A DNA stretch of 64,000 nucleotides from Sphingobium aromaticiconvertens (lineage in GTDB: Bacteria; Pseudomonadota; Alphaproteobacteria; Sphingomonadales; Sphingomonadaceae): NCBI RefSeq assembly GCF_037154075.1, contig NZ_JBANRJ010000001.1, positions 2,475,501-2,539,500 of the forward strand. Direction: 5' to 3'. Position numbers and translations under genes: made by a program. Each line of letters begins with the position of its first letter. Within the stretch, counting starts at the first letter, position 1. Shown one piece after another: positions 9,105 through 17,569 of the stretch. The notes under the pieces were generated by a model, which searched no databases, had not been told where the DNA came from, and saw nothing but the letters and a program-made list of their open reading frames with translations.

Positions 9105-10496
9105 TCAGTCCCGGATCGGCTGAAGTGTGGTCTCGGTCAGATAGGCTTGCGACCCACAGCCCTTGAGCAGCCAGTTCTGCCGTGCGAGCCAGCGGTGAAA
9201 AAAGCGGACGAGCGCCGCATCCTGATGCGGCGCTGCGTTGCCGACGAATGCCTCGACCGCAGCGTCGGCCTCCTCGCGCGTTGTTACCGTCCGGCCCACC
9301 AGTGCTGTCGTATCCGCAAGATCGGCCGCGAGGATCGGGCCGCCATAGACGTGGCAGCGTTCGAGATAGGCGGCGAGGGCGGCGGCGCCTTCGAGATGGA
9401 AGCGCAACCCGGCGTCCGACGTCTCCCACCCGGTCAGCAGCGCATCCAGCTGTGCCGTCGCGGCTGCGAAAGGCACGGTCGTATTCGCTTCCGGCTCCGC
9501 GACATCATCCAGATCGATTCCAAGGCTCTCGGCGATCCCCTGGAGGCTCCAGCGGCTGCAAGCGATCGTGAACTGGAGATAGGCGATGAAATCATTCTGG
9601 ACTTCGGGCTTCAGAATCATCGGCCACATCAGCATGGTGTTCGTGCCCGAAAAGCCGGCAGTGTGATAGGCGATCGCCTTGTGCGGGATCGCCGCGCCGG
9701 TGATCGTCTCATAATAGCGCCGCAGTTCGGAGATGTCTCCCAGCGGCTCGGTCGTGTCGCGCAGCCGCATGCCGGCGAATTCGGCCGCAGGATCGCCGAT
9801 ATAGGAAACCTCAAAATCGATCAGGCCCGTCATGCGGTCGCCATCGAATAGGAACTGCCCGGCATCCGCGGTGACGAAGGCAGCACGGTGGCGATCCTCC
9901 GGCACATTGTCTTCGAGCCATTTGGCAAGGAAGGTCACGAGCGGCAAAGGGCGATCAGCGAGCGCGGTCCGGGCGATGTCGATCGAGCTTTGATAAAGAT
10001 TGAGCGCAAGTTCGCGCGGATTGCGGGGCATATTCATGCCGAGCGCGGCGAATTCCTCGATCGGCACCGCGTGGAGCTTCGCCATCGCGTCGATGAATGC
10101 GTGCCGGACCTGTTTGCGGACGGCAGAATCGGGAATCAGATCGGTATTGATGCCACCGGGCAGCCGCTCCATCACGATGGCGACCGGGTTCTCGATCATG
10201 CCGAAGACGCGGGGCGCTGGCACGCCGTGGCGTTCCATCACATGGTGGATGCCCGCTTCCTGGTGGAGCGTGATTGGGTAGCGAACGTCCTTCCCCCGCG
10301 ATCCACGCACGAGCACGCCCTGGGTCCGGCCGTCGATCTCGACATCGGCTTCCCAGCCGATGCGCCAGCGCAACTGGCGGCAGAAGTTCTGCGGTACGCA
10401 GCCGAAATGTGTGTGCAGCCACTCATAGACCGGGCGATCGGTTTCGCTCATCGTCGCCGGATCGATCTTCATGCGAACGATTGTGTCGGATGCCAT
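9105..10496 (-). CDS. APH-fold phosphotransferase, altered catalytic loop (kinase A)
   Basis: A 463-residue protein of the aminoglycoside phosphotransferase/choline kinase superfamily, likely phosphorylating a hydroxyl on a small molecule. The N-lobe has QLRWRIGW (residues 41-48), with Arg instead of Lys in the VLVRG strand (61-65). The catalytic loop reads FVTADAGQFLFD with Asp211, where the family normally has HGDxxxxN, and the metal-binding segment is LIDFE (227-229). The catalytic Asp stays but the His and Mg-binding Asn are absent. ATG 10496 has GGAGAGGAG upstream. It lies 131 nt downstream of the epoxide hydrolase on the same strand. Antibiotic resistance is unlikely in this context. 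Confidence 0.85.
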   Translation of the reverse strand: MASDTIVRMKIDPATMSETDRPVYEWLHTHFGCVPQNFCRQLRWRIGWEADVEIDGRTQGVLVRGSRGKDVRYPITLHQEAGIHHVMERHGVPAPRVFGMIENPVAIVMERLPGGINTDLIPDSAVRKQVRHAFIDAMAKLHAVPIEEFAALGMNMPRNPRELALNLYQSSIDIARTALADRPLPLVTFLAKWLEDNVPEDRHRAAFVTADAGQFLFDGDRMTGLIDFEVSYIGDPAAEFAGMRLRDTTEPLGDISELRRYYETITGAAIPHKAIAYHTAGFSGTNTMLMWPMILKPEVQNDFIAYLQFTIACSRWSLQGIAESLGIDLDDVAEPEANTTVPFAAATAQLDALLTGWETSDAGLRFHLEGAAALAAYLERCHVYGGPILAADLADTTALVGRTVTTREEADAAVEAFVGNAAPHQDAALVRFFHRWLARQNWLLKGCGSQAYLTETTLQPIRD

Positions 10497-10627
10497 GGCT
10501 CTCCTCTCCTCCTCTGCCGCTATCCCTTCTGGATGGCTTGCATGAGGGATTGACCTATTCGGATCGCGCGAACACCCTCTTTGGATGGGGCGGCCTTTCC
10601 GATGTGCACGTCAACGCGGATGGCCGA

Positions 10628-11836
10628 TCAACGATGGCGAAGGTCGCGAAACGTGGCGCGGATATCTGTGATGCAGGCTTCCGGATTCTCATAATGTGCG
10701 AAATGGCCGCCATGGGGGTGTGCATTGACGTAATGCAGATCGTAATTGTCGATCGCAGTAGAAGCCTTGAACAGCGCGATGCGTTGCGCTGGCGTGTCGA
10801 TGCCGGGCGGATTCTCGCCGCCGAGGAAGGTGATCCCGGCCGGCGCCTGAATCACCGGCTTGCGGTCGTGCGACGGCCTCCAGCGATGGTGGATCGCCTC
10901 GGCATAGAAGCGCGCAGCCGACGCGAAGCTCTCGGTCGCCCAGTAGAGGGTGGCGGTCGCCAGCAGATGTTCGCGCGGGAAGGCGGATTCGATATCGCCG
11001 CCGGTCTCGCCCCAATCGCGGCGGCGCTGCATGAGCCAGGCGAGCATGCCGACGGGTGAATCATGCATCGCGTAGGCCAGCGTCTGCGGCTCGACAGTCT
11101 GCACCGCGACATGACTAACGATCCGTGACAGACCGGGCAGGATGCGTGCACGGATCTCGGGCGGCGTATCATAGGGGACGAGATAGCCCGTGATGTCCCA
11201 ATAGCGTTCGGCGTTGAACAGATCGAGCGGGGTCGTATTAACGGTGTGGATGCCATACAGCGCATCGGCATGCTTGTGGCCGAGTTGGCCGGTAACGCGC
11301 GCCCCCCAATCCGCGCCTGCGGCGGCAAAGCGGGGATAGCCCAGGACATCGGTCATCAATTTCCGCCAGAGATCGGCCGTCACCACCGAATTGATCCCGA
11401 CCCGTGGCAGCGGTGTGGAGAAGGTGAAACCGGGCAGCGAAGGCACGATCACGTCGAACGCATCGGCGGGATCGCCGCCATAGGCCGCGGGATCGGCAAG
11501 CGGGCGGATAACCTTCTGCATATCCCAGAACGTCCAGGGCCAGCCATGCGTGAGGATCAGCGGGATCGGGGCGGGCCCTCGGCCCGGTTCGCGGATGAAG
11601 TGGATTGGCACCTCGTCTACCACGGCGCGGTAATGCGTGAAGCCGTTGATCTGGCGTTCGACGGCGCGCCAATCGAAATCGGTTCGCCAGCTTTCGGCAA
11701 GCGCGCGCAGATAGCCCTGTTCGAAGCCATATCCCCAGCCGAGGCCTTCGGCCGAAGGCGGCCAGCGCATATCCCCGATCCGGCGACGAAGATCGTCCAG
11801 CACGCTATCGGGCACATGAATTTCAAACTGTTCCAT
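10628..11836 (-). CDS. Epoxide hydrolase, juvenile-hormone/microsomal type
   Basis: A 402-residue protein with the EHN N-terminal domain (IHVPDSVLDDLRRRI, RYWP-like WGYGFEQGYLRAL) followed by an alpha/beta hydrolase fold. The oxyanion segment is HGWPW, the nucleophile Asp sits in GADWGARV, and the catalytic His is in the HGGHFAHYENPE segment near the C-terminus. It should open an epoxide to a diol. The start ATG 11836 has AGAGGATCG upstream; longer in-frame starts to 12004 add unrelated sequence. It is divergent from the alpha/beta hydrolase at 11992 and is followed by kinase A. Confidence 0.92.
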   Translation of the reverse strand: MEQFEIHVPDSVLDDLRRRIGDMRWPPSAEGLGWGYGFEQGYLRALAESWRTDFDWRAVERQINGFTHYRAVVDEVPIHFIREPGRGPAPIPLILTHGWPWTFWDMQKVIRPLADPAAYGGDPADAFDVIVPSLPGFTFSTPLPRVGINSVVTADLWRKLMTDVLGYPRFAAAGADWGARVTGQLGHKHADALYGIHTVNTTPLDLFNAERYWDITGYLVPYDTPPEIRARILPGLSRIVSHVAVQTVEPQTLAYAMHDSPVGMLAWLMQRRRDWGETGGDIESAFPREHLLATATLYWATESFASAARFYAEAIHHRWRPSHDRKPVIQAPAGITFLGGENPPGIDTPAQRIALFKASTAIDNYDLHYVNAHPHGGHFAHYENPEACITDIRATFRDLRHR

Positions 11837-11893
11837 CGCTTCGATCCTCTTGCCAGGCGGGACGGGCTCTGACGGCGCTTCACGCTCGCGGGC

Positions 11894-11906
11894 ATTATGC
11901 ACCTTT
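11894..11906. promoter_or_regulatory. ATGCA-type operator candidate, site 1
   Basis: Sequence attatgcaccttt, 10 of 13 positions identical to site 2. It lies 58 nt before the epoxide hydrolase start and 86 nt before the alpha/beta hydrolase start, within their shared 155-nt divergent promoter region. Proposed as a weaker copy of a regulator site seen four more times up to 21.1 kb. Confidence 0.4.
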
Positions 11907-11991
11907 GGGCGATGACCGTACCAAGCCGAAGATAGGTGGCGCGCGCGCCAAGACCGCGCAGCATCGCTGCAAACAGGAACCGGGAGAGAGC

Positions 11992-13020
11992 ATGAAACCG
12001 CCAATCGAGATCAGTATCGACGTGACGGAGGCGGCCGGACTCGGCATCCCCGCGCAGACCGCCATCAGCGTCTTCCTTCCCGAGGACGGTGCGCTTGCCG
12101 ATCCGCCCGTGGTCTGCTTCGCCTTTCCGGGCGGCGGCTATAGCCGGCATTATTATTCGTTCGACATGCCGGACGGCACGGGCGGGGGAGAAGCAGGCTT
12201 TCATTGCGATCGGGGTTGGATCTTCGTTGCCTGCGATCATCTTGGTTTCGGCGATTCCACGATCCCCGAAGGCAATGCGCTCAATCTCGACAATGTCGCG
12301 GCCGCCAATCACGCGACCGTCGGCGCGATCGTGGCGCGGATCGAGTCCGGCACGCTGGCCGAAGGCTTGCCGTCGATCGCCAACGCGACGACACTCGGCA
12401 TCGGACAATCGATGGGCGGCTGCTTCGCGGTCGTGGCCCAAGGCAATTGGAGCACGTTCGACGGCGTCGGGATCCTTGGCTATAGCGGTATCCACACGAT
12501 CGTGCCGACGCGACCGGGACAGCCGGCTATGGCCTGGCCTTGGATTTCGCGGCGCTCGTCACTCGATGCGCCCAAGATCATGAACGACTATACCCCCACC
12601 GCGCCGGAGCCGGGCGGCGAACACCCGTTCCAATGGTCATTCCATTATGACGACGAACCCGCTGACATCGTCGCGCTCGACATGGCCGCAGCGGCCGGTG
12701 TCGCCGATCCGCTGCCGGTCTGGCGATCGGCGACGACGCCGCCATGTGGGGTCTATATGGTGGCGCCGGGCGCAGTCGCGCTGGAGGCGGCTTCGATCCG
12801 CGTGCCCGTGCTGATCGCGGTCGGCGAGCGGGACGTTGTCCCCGATCCTTGGGCAGAGCCCAAGGCGTATAAGAGCGCGACCGATATCGGAGTCTATGTG
12901 TGCCCGCGCATGGGCCACATGCACAATTTCGCGCATAGCCGAACGCTTTTCTGGGAGAAAATCCACAATTGGGGGGAGGGGGTCGCTGCGCTCCGTGCAA
13001 TCAGCCGCGGAACGGGATGA
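11992..13020 (+). CDS. Alpha/beta hydrolase
   Basis: A 342-residue alpha/beta-hydrolase-fold protein, presumably an esterase or C-C/lactone hydrolase. The nucleophile elbow is GQSMGG (Ser), the acid is likely in GERDVVPD, and the His is in RMGHMHNF near the C-terminus. An N-terminal FPGGGYSRHYYS segment resembles the HGGG/oxyanion strand. ATG 11992 is chosen because CGGGAGAGAGC precedes it; an upstream in-frame start at 11905 adds poorly structured residues. Divergent from the epoxide hydrolase and probably co-regulated with it. Confidence 0.8.
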   Translation: MKPPIEISIDVTEAAGLGIPAQTAISVFLPEDGALADPPVVCFAFPGGGYSRHYYSFDMPDGTGGGEAGFHCDRGWIFVACDHLGFGDSTIPEGNALNLDNVAAANHATVGAIVARIESGTLAEGLPSIANATTLGIGQSMGGCFAVVAQGNWSTFDGVGILGYSGIHTIVPTRPGQPAMAWPWISRRSSLDAPKIMNDYTPTAPEPGGEHPFQWSFHYDDEPADIVALDMAAAAGVADPLPVWRSATTPPCGVYMVAPGAVALEAASIRVPVLIAVGERDVVPDPWAEPKAYKSATDIGVYVCPRMGHMHNFAHSRTLFWEKIHNWGEGVAALRAISRGTG

Positions 13021-13057
13021 TCGCACCTGATTTCGCTTTCCATGCACCTTAACTAAC

Positions 13058-13070
13058 ATTATGCATTATT
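13058..13070. promoter_or_regulatory. ATGCAT-centred operator candidate, site 2
   Basis: Sequence attatgcattatt in the 175-nt gap upstream of NTF2 2 (126 nt before its start). The reverse complement of this 13-mer occurs exactly at 16511-16523. The core ATTATGCAT is nearly palindromic and AT-rich in a GC-rich genome. Confidence 0.55.
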
Positions 13071-13195
13071 TATCGAGCCATATGTGCAGCAGACACATGG
13101 GCGTGAGAGGATGCCAAGTCTCGCCGAAGCCTATTCGAGCATCGCCGGCGACCCCGCGCATCCGAACGGAATAACGATAATAGACGGAGGAATGG

Positions 13196-13636
13196 ATGAG
13201 CATCGAGCAGAACAAGCAGATCGTCCTGAGCTGGTTCGACGCGGTCAACCGTGGCGATGAGGACGCGATCCGCGACATGACGACCGAGGATTTCGGCTTT
13301 ATGACGATGGCGCGCGCGCCGGAATGGCTGCTGTATCACTGGACGCGCGAGGAATTCGCGAAGGTGCCGAGCACGATGTCGACGCTGCTCGTGTCCCCGA
13401 TCCAGCTGAAGGTCACCGACGTCACCGCAGAGGGCGAACGCGTCGCCGTTGAAGCCGAGACCGACTCGCTGATGCTGAGCGGAAAGCGTTACAACAATGC
13501 CTATCACTTCGTCTTCAAGCTGCGTGACGGCAAGTTCTACGAAGTGCGTGAATATAGCTGTAGCTATCTGGCGCAGAGCTGCTTTGGCGCGGTAACGCCG
13601 CTGGAGCCCGAGGCGTCGCGGATGTCGGCCGCCTGA
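13196..13636 (+). CDS. NTF2-like / SnoaL-fold protein (NTF2 2)
   Basis: A 146-residue single NTF2-like domain: helix NKQIVLSWFDAVNRGDEDAI, the TTEDFGFMTM strand and the final FKLRDGKFYEVREYSCS strands. The function could be isomerase, hydratase or accessory small subunit of the Rieske enzyme encoded 79 nt downstream; ring-hydroxylase beta subunits share this fold, but this protein is too short and divergent to call it one. ATG 13196 follows GGAGGAATGG; an overlapping ATG at 13192 is out of frame. Preceded by operator candidate site 2. Confidence 0.85.
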   Translation: MSIEQNKQIVLSWFDAVNRGDEDAIRDMTTEDFGFMTMARAPEWLLYHWTREEFAKVPSTMSTLLVSPIQLKVTDVTAEGERVAVEAETDSLMLSGKRYNNAYHFVFKLRDGKFYEVREYSCSYLAQSCFGAVTPLEPEASRMSAA

Positions 13637-13715
13637 ACCGGACCCCGTCAGTGGGCGGACATGCGGCGATCCGCCCACTTCGCCTCCTATGCCCGTCGCG
13701 ATCCCGGAGACCGTC

Positions 13716-14921
13716 ATGCAAGATCAAGCATTGAGCGTCATTCACAAGACTATGGACGAGCAACTCGGCCGCAAACATTATCCGGACGGCTTCCCGACGC
13801 TGCCCGAAGTGCCGACCGGGCGCTATTTCGATCCGCGCTTCGAGGCGCTGGAGAAAGAACATCTGTGGAAGAAGACCTGGCTGCTCGCCTGCCTTGCCAC
13901 CGAACTGCCCAAGCCGGGTTCCTATCGGCTGTTCGAACAGGCCGGCCAGTCGGTGATCGTCAGCCGTGGCAAGGACGGAGAGATCCGCGCCTTCCACAAC
14001 ACCTGTCGGCATCGCGCATCCGCGCTGCTGCTTGAGCCGCAGGGCAAGGCGATGCGCTTCGTCTGTCCCTATCATGCCTGGGGCTATTCGCTTGAAGGCA
14101 AGCTGGTTTCGGTGCCGGACGCCCATGATTTCGCGTGCCTCGATAAATCAGAGCGCGGTCTGCTGCCTGTCCGGGTCGAAACGTGGCGCGGATTGGTGTT
14201 CATCAATCTGGATGACAACGCCGAACCGCTTGCCGATTTCATGGCGCCGCTTGCATCGCAGACGGAGGGCTATCCGCTCGAGAAGCTGGTGGTGAAAGAT
14301 CGCATCTTCGTGCCGATGGAAACCAACTGGAAGACGGCCTATCACAACTTTCTGGAGATTTATCACGTCAGCACGGTTCACGCGAAATCGATCGCGCCGT
14401 TCCTCGATTCGTCGAGCTTCGTGGTGGCGCTGCTGGCAAATGGGCATTCGCGGTTCGCGACCCGCAAGCGCAAAGGTGACACGATCTTCAAGACCGATCT
14501 GACGATTCCCGAGGATACCGGCGAGATTTTCAGGCAGTGCACCGTCGCGCTACCGACCTTCCCCAACACCTTCTTTGCGCTCGATCCCATCGGCTTCACG
14601 ATGCAGAGCTTCTGGCCAGCAGGTCCGGGCAAATCGGTGATGGAGGCGCGGCTGCTCGGCTGGGAATCCGATCTGCCGCAGGATCGCGACTATTGGACAA
14701 AAATGCGGACGATGGTCGAGGATATTCTTGCCGAGGATCTGGAGTTGTTCGGCAGCATCCAGCGCGGGCTGGAGAGCGGTCTGATGCCCAAGGTCCTGAT
14801 GGGCTATCAGGAACGGGCGCTCTATTGGTTCGAAGAGGAGGTTGATCGCCGCATCGGTGTTGATCGCATCCCGGAGGACATGCGTGTCGCGCAAGTGCTG
14901 GGGGATCAAGTTTCCCGGTAA
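13716..14921 (+). CDS. Rieske ring-hydroxylating oxygenase, alpha subunit type (Rieske 1)
   Basis: A 401-residue aromatic-ring-hydroxylating-oxygenase large subunit. The Rieske cluster is C97-x-H99-x17-C117-x2-H120 and the mononuclear iron site is NFLEIYHVSTVH (H-x4-H), with a further acidic ligand expected in AEDLEL near the C-terminus. It should insert oxygen into, or demethylate, a substrate using a reductase not encoded here. ATG 13716 has GGAGA directly upstream; the in-frame ATG 13689 has no such site. A bidirectional terminator follows. Confidence 0.93.
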   Translation: MQDQALSVIHKTMDEQLGRKHYPDGFPTLPEVPTGRYFDPRFEALEKEHLWKKTWLLACLATELPKPGSYRLFEQAGQSVIVSRGKDGEIRAFHNTCRHRASALLLEPQGKAMRFVCPYHAWGYSLEGKLVSVPDAHDFACLDKSERGLLPVRVETWRGLVFINLDDNAEPLADFMAPLASQTEGYPLEKLVVKDRIFVPMETNWKTAYHNFLEIYHVSTVHAKSIAPFLDSSSFVVALLANGHSRFATRKRKGDTIFKTDLTIPEDTGEIFRQCTVALPTFPNTFFALDPIGFTMQSFWPAGPGKSVMEARLLGWESDLPQDRDYWTKMRTMVEDILAEDLELFGSIQRGLESGLMPKVLMGYQERALYWFEEEVDRRIGVDRIPEDMRVAQVLGDQVSR

Positions 14922-14941
14922 TTCGGGCCGATCGGCGCCAC

Positions 14942-14978
14942 AAAAAGCCCGGCGCGATCCGATCGCGCCGGGCTTTTT
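14942..14978. terminator. Bidirectional terminator between Rieske 1 and VOC gene
   Basis: A near-perfect palindrome: five A, GCCCGGCGCGATC, a short loop, GATCGCGCCGGGC, five T. It lies between the converging Rieske 1 and VOC genes and has the A-run/T-run symmetry expected to terminate both. Confidence 0.9.
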
Positions 14979-15007
14979 CTCGTCGTAGACCGATCCGGGC
15001 AAGCCTA

Positions 15008-15865
15008 TCAGGCCGCCGTCGCTTCCGGCACCCTCGCAGGCGTAGCCCCGGTGATCTCGGCATCCGCGCTCACCGGATAGAGCGTGACGGGCATCCCCTG
15101 CACGGTCTCTCCGAAATAATAGGCGTGTCCGCCCGATGCCAGCGCACGGCTATGCTTTACCGCATAGCCCGCCGCCTCGAACCGCGCACGCGCGGCCTCG
15201 ATATCGTCATGGATGAAATCAATCGAGGCGAGTGGATGATCGATTCCGTCGAGCAGCGCCGAAGGCCCCTCGATCAGTTTGACGCGGTGCGTGCCCGTCA
15301 GCGCGCGTCGCCCGAATCCCGCCGGGTCGGTCTCGACGAAATCCATGTCGTAGAAGCGCTTCAGATCGGCGGCGAGCGCATCAGCGTTGTCGACGACAAG
15401 CGTCACGCACCCGATCTTGGGTGGCGCCGCATCGTCCAACGCGGCGAACGGTAGTTGCGACCGGCATTGCGCCTCGTTCACGCCCTCAGTGCAGGCGAGA
15501 AACGGGACGCCGTGGAAATCGCGCCCGAACAGATATTCGTTCACGTCCGGCACCGGCAGATAGCTGGTCGCGGTGGGCATGTAGCCCGCCGCCTCCAGCT
15601 TCGCACGGACAGATTCGGCATCGGCGACGTCGATTGCGACCTCGATCAGGATGCCGTCCCTGGCGAAGGCTATGCCGTCGGGGCCGGGCCGGATCGGCTC
15701 GACGCCATGTTCGCCAAACAACACCTTGAAGCCGGAATCGGGATAGAGTTCCGCGACCAGGCTCGGCTCGAAGAACGTCGTTCCAAGCAAGGCGCCGACT
15801 TCTTTCTCGAACGCTTCGGCATCATCGACGAGCAAGGCGATGCGGCAGAATTTGGGTACGGTCAT
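15008..15865 (-). CDS. Two-domain VOC (glyoxalase/extradiol-fold) protein
   Basis: A 285-residue protein made of two vicinal-oxygen-chelate domains, roughly 1-130 (FCRIALLVDDAEAFEKEVG...) and 145-265 (GCVTLVVDNADALAADLKR...). Such proteins include dioxygenases, isomerases, epimerases and metal-free binding proteins. Metal ligands are not clear enough to predict chemistry. ATG 15865 has CAGGAGAG upstream. It follows the AhpD-like gene by 32 nt on the same strand, so the two form a small operon. Confidence 0.8.
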   Translation of the reverse strand: MTVPKFCRIALLVDDAEAFEKEVGALLGTTFFEPSLVAELYPDSGFKVLFGEHGVEPIRPGPDGIAFARDGILIEVAIDVADAESVRAKLEAAGYMPTATSYLPVPDVNEYLFGRDFHGVPFLACTEGVNEAQCRSQLPFAALDDAAPPKIGCVTLVVDNADALAADLKRFYDMDFVETDPAGFGRRALTGTHRVKLIEGPSALLDGIDHPLASIDFIHDDIEAARARFEAAGYAVKHSRALASGGHAYYFGETVQGMPVTLYPVSADAEITGATPARVPEATAA

Positions 15866-15897
15866 TGGTTTTCTCTCCTGATTGTGCCTGTCGCTGC

Positions 15898-16464
15898 TCA
15901 GAGCGCGACGCTCAGTTCGGCGTTGCGAAGTCGTGCGAACGTCTCTTCGCCGACCGGCACCTGGCAGACGCTGCCGATCCCCAGTGCCTTCAGGCCATGA
16001 CCCACGCCCAGCCAGGTTCCCGCGAGATTGACGATGTCGCCAATCTCTGTGTCGGAGAAGTTGTCGTGCAGACGCGCCCAGAAAACTTCGTCGCCGTTCA
16101 TGCCGTCGATCGCGTTGGCGAAGCGATCAACAAACTCGAGCGCCAAAGCCTCGCGCGCGGAAAAGCCTTCCCACGCGATATTGCGCGCTTCGGCCTGGGT
16201 ATAGAATTCTTCCTCGATCGGTGTGTCGGAGAAGCCGGGCCAGTCGCGCCACATCCGCATCGAATTGCAGATCGGGCAGCCCATCATCGCGGTCATCGGA
16301 AAACGCATCGCCTCGCGCTCGCGCGGGGATAGCGTCGTTTCCGGTGCGTCGTAGACGAGGCGGAACATCCGCTTGCGCGCTTCCACCAGCATCGGCGTGC
16401 CGAGATGGTTGAGAATATGTTCGAGAGCCTCGCGGCCCTCCGGTACGTCGATCCGGTAAGGCAT
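15898..16464 (-). CDS. AhpD-like / carboxymuconolactone-decarboxylase family protein
   Basis: A 188-residue all-helical protein of the AhpD/CMD superfamily. Residues C63-P-I-C66 form the AhpD CxxC redox motif, within a segment starting LSPREREAMRFPMTAMMG. It may act as a thiol peroxidase/disulfide reductase or in lactone chemistry; the CxxC favours a redox role. ATG 16464 has GAGGAGAATC upstream. First gene of the operon with the VOC protein, divergent from SDR 4, with operator candidate site 3 between them, 47 nt before this start. Confidence 0.82.
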   Translation of the reverse strand: MPYRIDVPEGREALEHILNHLGTPMLVEARKRMFRLVYDAPETTLSPREREAMRFPMTAMMGCPICNSMRMWRDWPGFSDTPIEEEFYTQAEARNIAWEGFSAREALALEFVDRFANAIDGMNGDEVFWARLHDNFSDTEIGDIVNLAGTWLGVGHGLKALGIGSVCQVPVGEETFARLRNAELSVAL

Positions 16465-16510
16465 CCTGATTCTCCTCTTCGCGCTGCTTCGTCCTCGAAG
16501 TCATGTTCAG

Positions 16511-16523
16511 AATAATGCATAAT
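16511..16523. promoter_or_regulatory. ATGCAT-centred operator candidate, site 3
   Basis: Sequence aataatgcataat, the exact reverse complement of site 2, in the 163-nt divergent region between the AhpD-like gene and SDR 4. ATTATGCATAAT is a perfect 12-nt palindrome. Its position 47 nt before the AhpD-like start fits overlap with a promoter. Confidence 0.6.
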
Positions 16524-16627
16524 CTTACACTTCGTCAATTATCATGATGACGCATCGGTCGGAGCGCGATAGTTTCGCGGTGACAGGAGCAACGGGCGCA
16601 AGGCCCGTGCCGGACAGGAGCGAATGC

Positions 16628-17440
16628 ATGAACAGACTCGAGGGCAAGGTCGCGATCATCACGGGCGGCGCGGGCGGGATCGGCGCCGCATCGGCTGAGC
16701 GTTTCATCCGTGAAGGCGCGAAGGTCGTCATCGCCGATCTGTTCGAGGATCGTGCGAAGGCGGTTGCGGAACGGCTTGGTCCGAGCGCCGTGCCGATGTT
16801 TTACGATGCCGGCGACGATGCATCCATAAAAGTGGCCATCGAGGAGACCGTGGCGCGACTCGGGCGGATCGACATATTGTTCAACAATGCCGCCGTCACC
16901 GATATCCGCATCCAGGGCCAGGATACGACCGCGACCGAGATACCCTTCGAAGTCTGGGATCAGACTATGAACGTGAATGTGCGCGGCGTGATGGCCGGGT
17001 GCCGCTTCGCGATCCCGCACATGCTGAAGGCGGGCGGCGGCTCCATCATCAACACCGCCTCCGATTCGGGACTCGCGGGGGATATCGCGCGGATTGCTTA
17101 CGGCACGTCAAAGGGCGCGGTGATCACGCTCACCAAATATCTGGCGGTTCAATATGGCCGTCAGGGCATCCGCGCGAACGCTATCGCTCCGGGCGTTATC
17201 ATGACCGATCAGATGAAGAAGCTGCCCGTCCTCGCCGCCACCATCCAGCGCCACGTCGTCACGCCCAGACTCGGCATTCCCGAAGATATCGCTGCGCTCG
17301 CCGCGTTTCTGGCAGCGGACGAATCCGCTTATATCACGGGCCAGACGATTTCTTGCGATGGTGGCCATCTCGCGCATCAGCCCCAGATTGCGGACATGAT
17401 GGACCTGGAGGCGGAGGGCCGGGGCGACACCATCGAATAG
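16628..17440 (+). CDS. Short-chain dehydrogenase/reductase (SDR 4)
   Basis: A 270-residue classical SDR with TGGAGGIG, FNNAAVTD, the YGTSK active site and a CDGGHLAHQPQIADMMDLE tail. It starts at ATG 16628 with ACAGGAGCG upstream; an in-frame extension to 16544 overlaps the divergent promoter and is rejected. Very similar in organisation to SDR 8. It ends five nucleotides from a truncated EthD gene on the opposite strand. Confidence 0.92.
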   Translation: MNRLEGKVAIITGGAGGIGAASAERFIREGAKVVIADLFEDRAKAVAERLGPSAVPMFYDAGDDASIKVAIEETVARLGRIDILFNNAAVTDIRIQGQDTTATEIPFEVWDQTMNVNVRGVMAGCRFAIPHMLKAGGGSIINTASDSGLAGDIARIAYGTSKGAVITLTKYLAVQYGRQGIRANAIAPGVIMTDQMKKLPVLAATIQRHVVTPRLGIPEDIAALAAFLAADESAYITGQTISCDGGHLAHQPQIADMMDLEAEGRGDTIE

Positions 17441-17445
17441 GCGCG

Positions 17446-17565
17446 CTAGAGCAGATTTCGATCCGATTGCATCAGCGCGGGCAGCAGTTCGTCGCGCCAA
17501 TGCGTCGCGAACGCGTCTGCCGAAATCCCCGACGCCGCGCGCAGAAGCAGTATGAGCTTGCCCAT
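17446..17565 (-). pseudogene. Truncated EthD-domain gene (N-terminal 39 codons)
   Basis: A 39-codon frame starting at ATG 17565, four nucleotides after the SDR 5 stop. Its sequence KLILLLRAASGISADAFATHWRDE matches the first beta-strand and helix of EthD-type dimeric alpha/beta-barrel proteins (usually about 100 residues or more per domain). The rest of the domain is missing: the frame stops at 17446, next to the 3' end of the convergent SDR 4. Best read as a gene cut by deletion or recombination, though a coupled micro-protein cannot be excluded. Confidence 0.55.
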
Positions 17566-17569
17566 GCCG

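Noticed and set aside
9105..10496. Aminoglycoside resistance genes
   Set aside because: The six APH-fold proteins sit within catabolic operons, and four lack the standard HGDxxxxN loop; the family name does not indicate drug resistance here.
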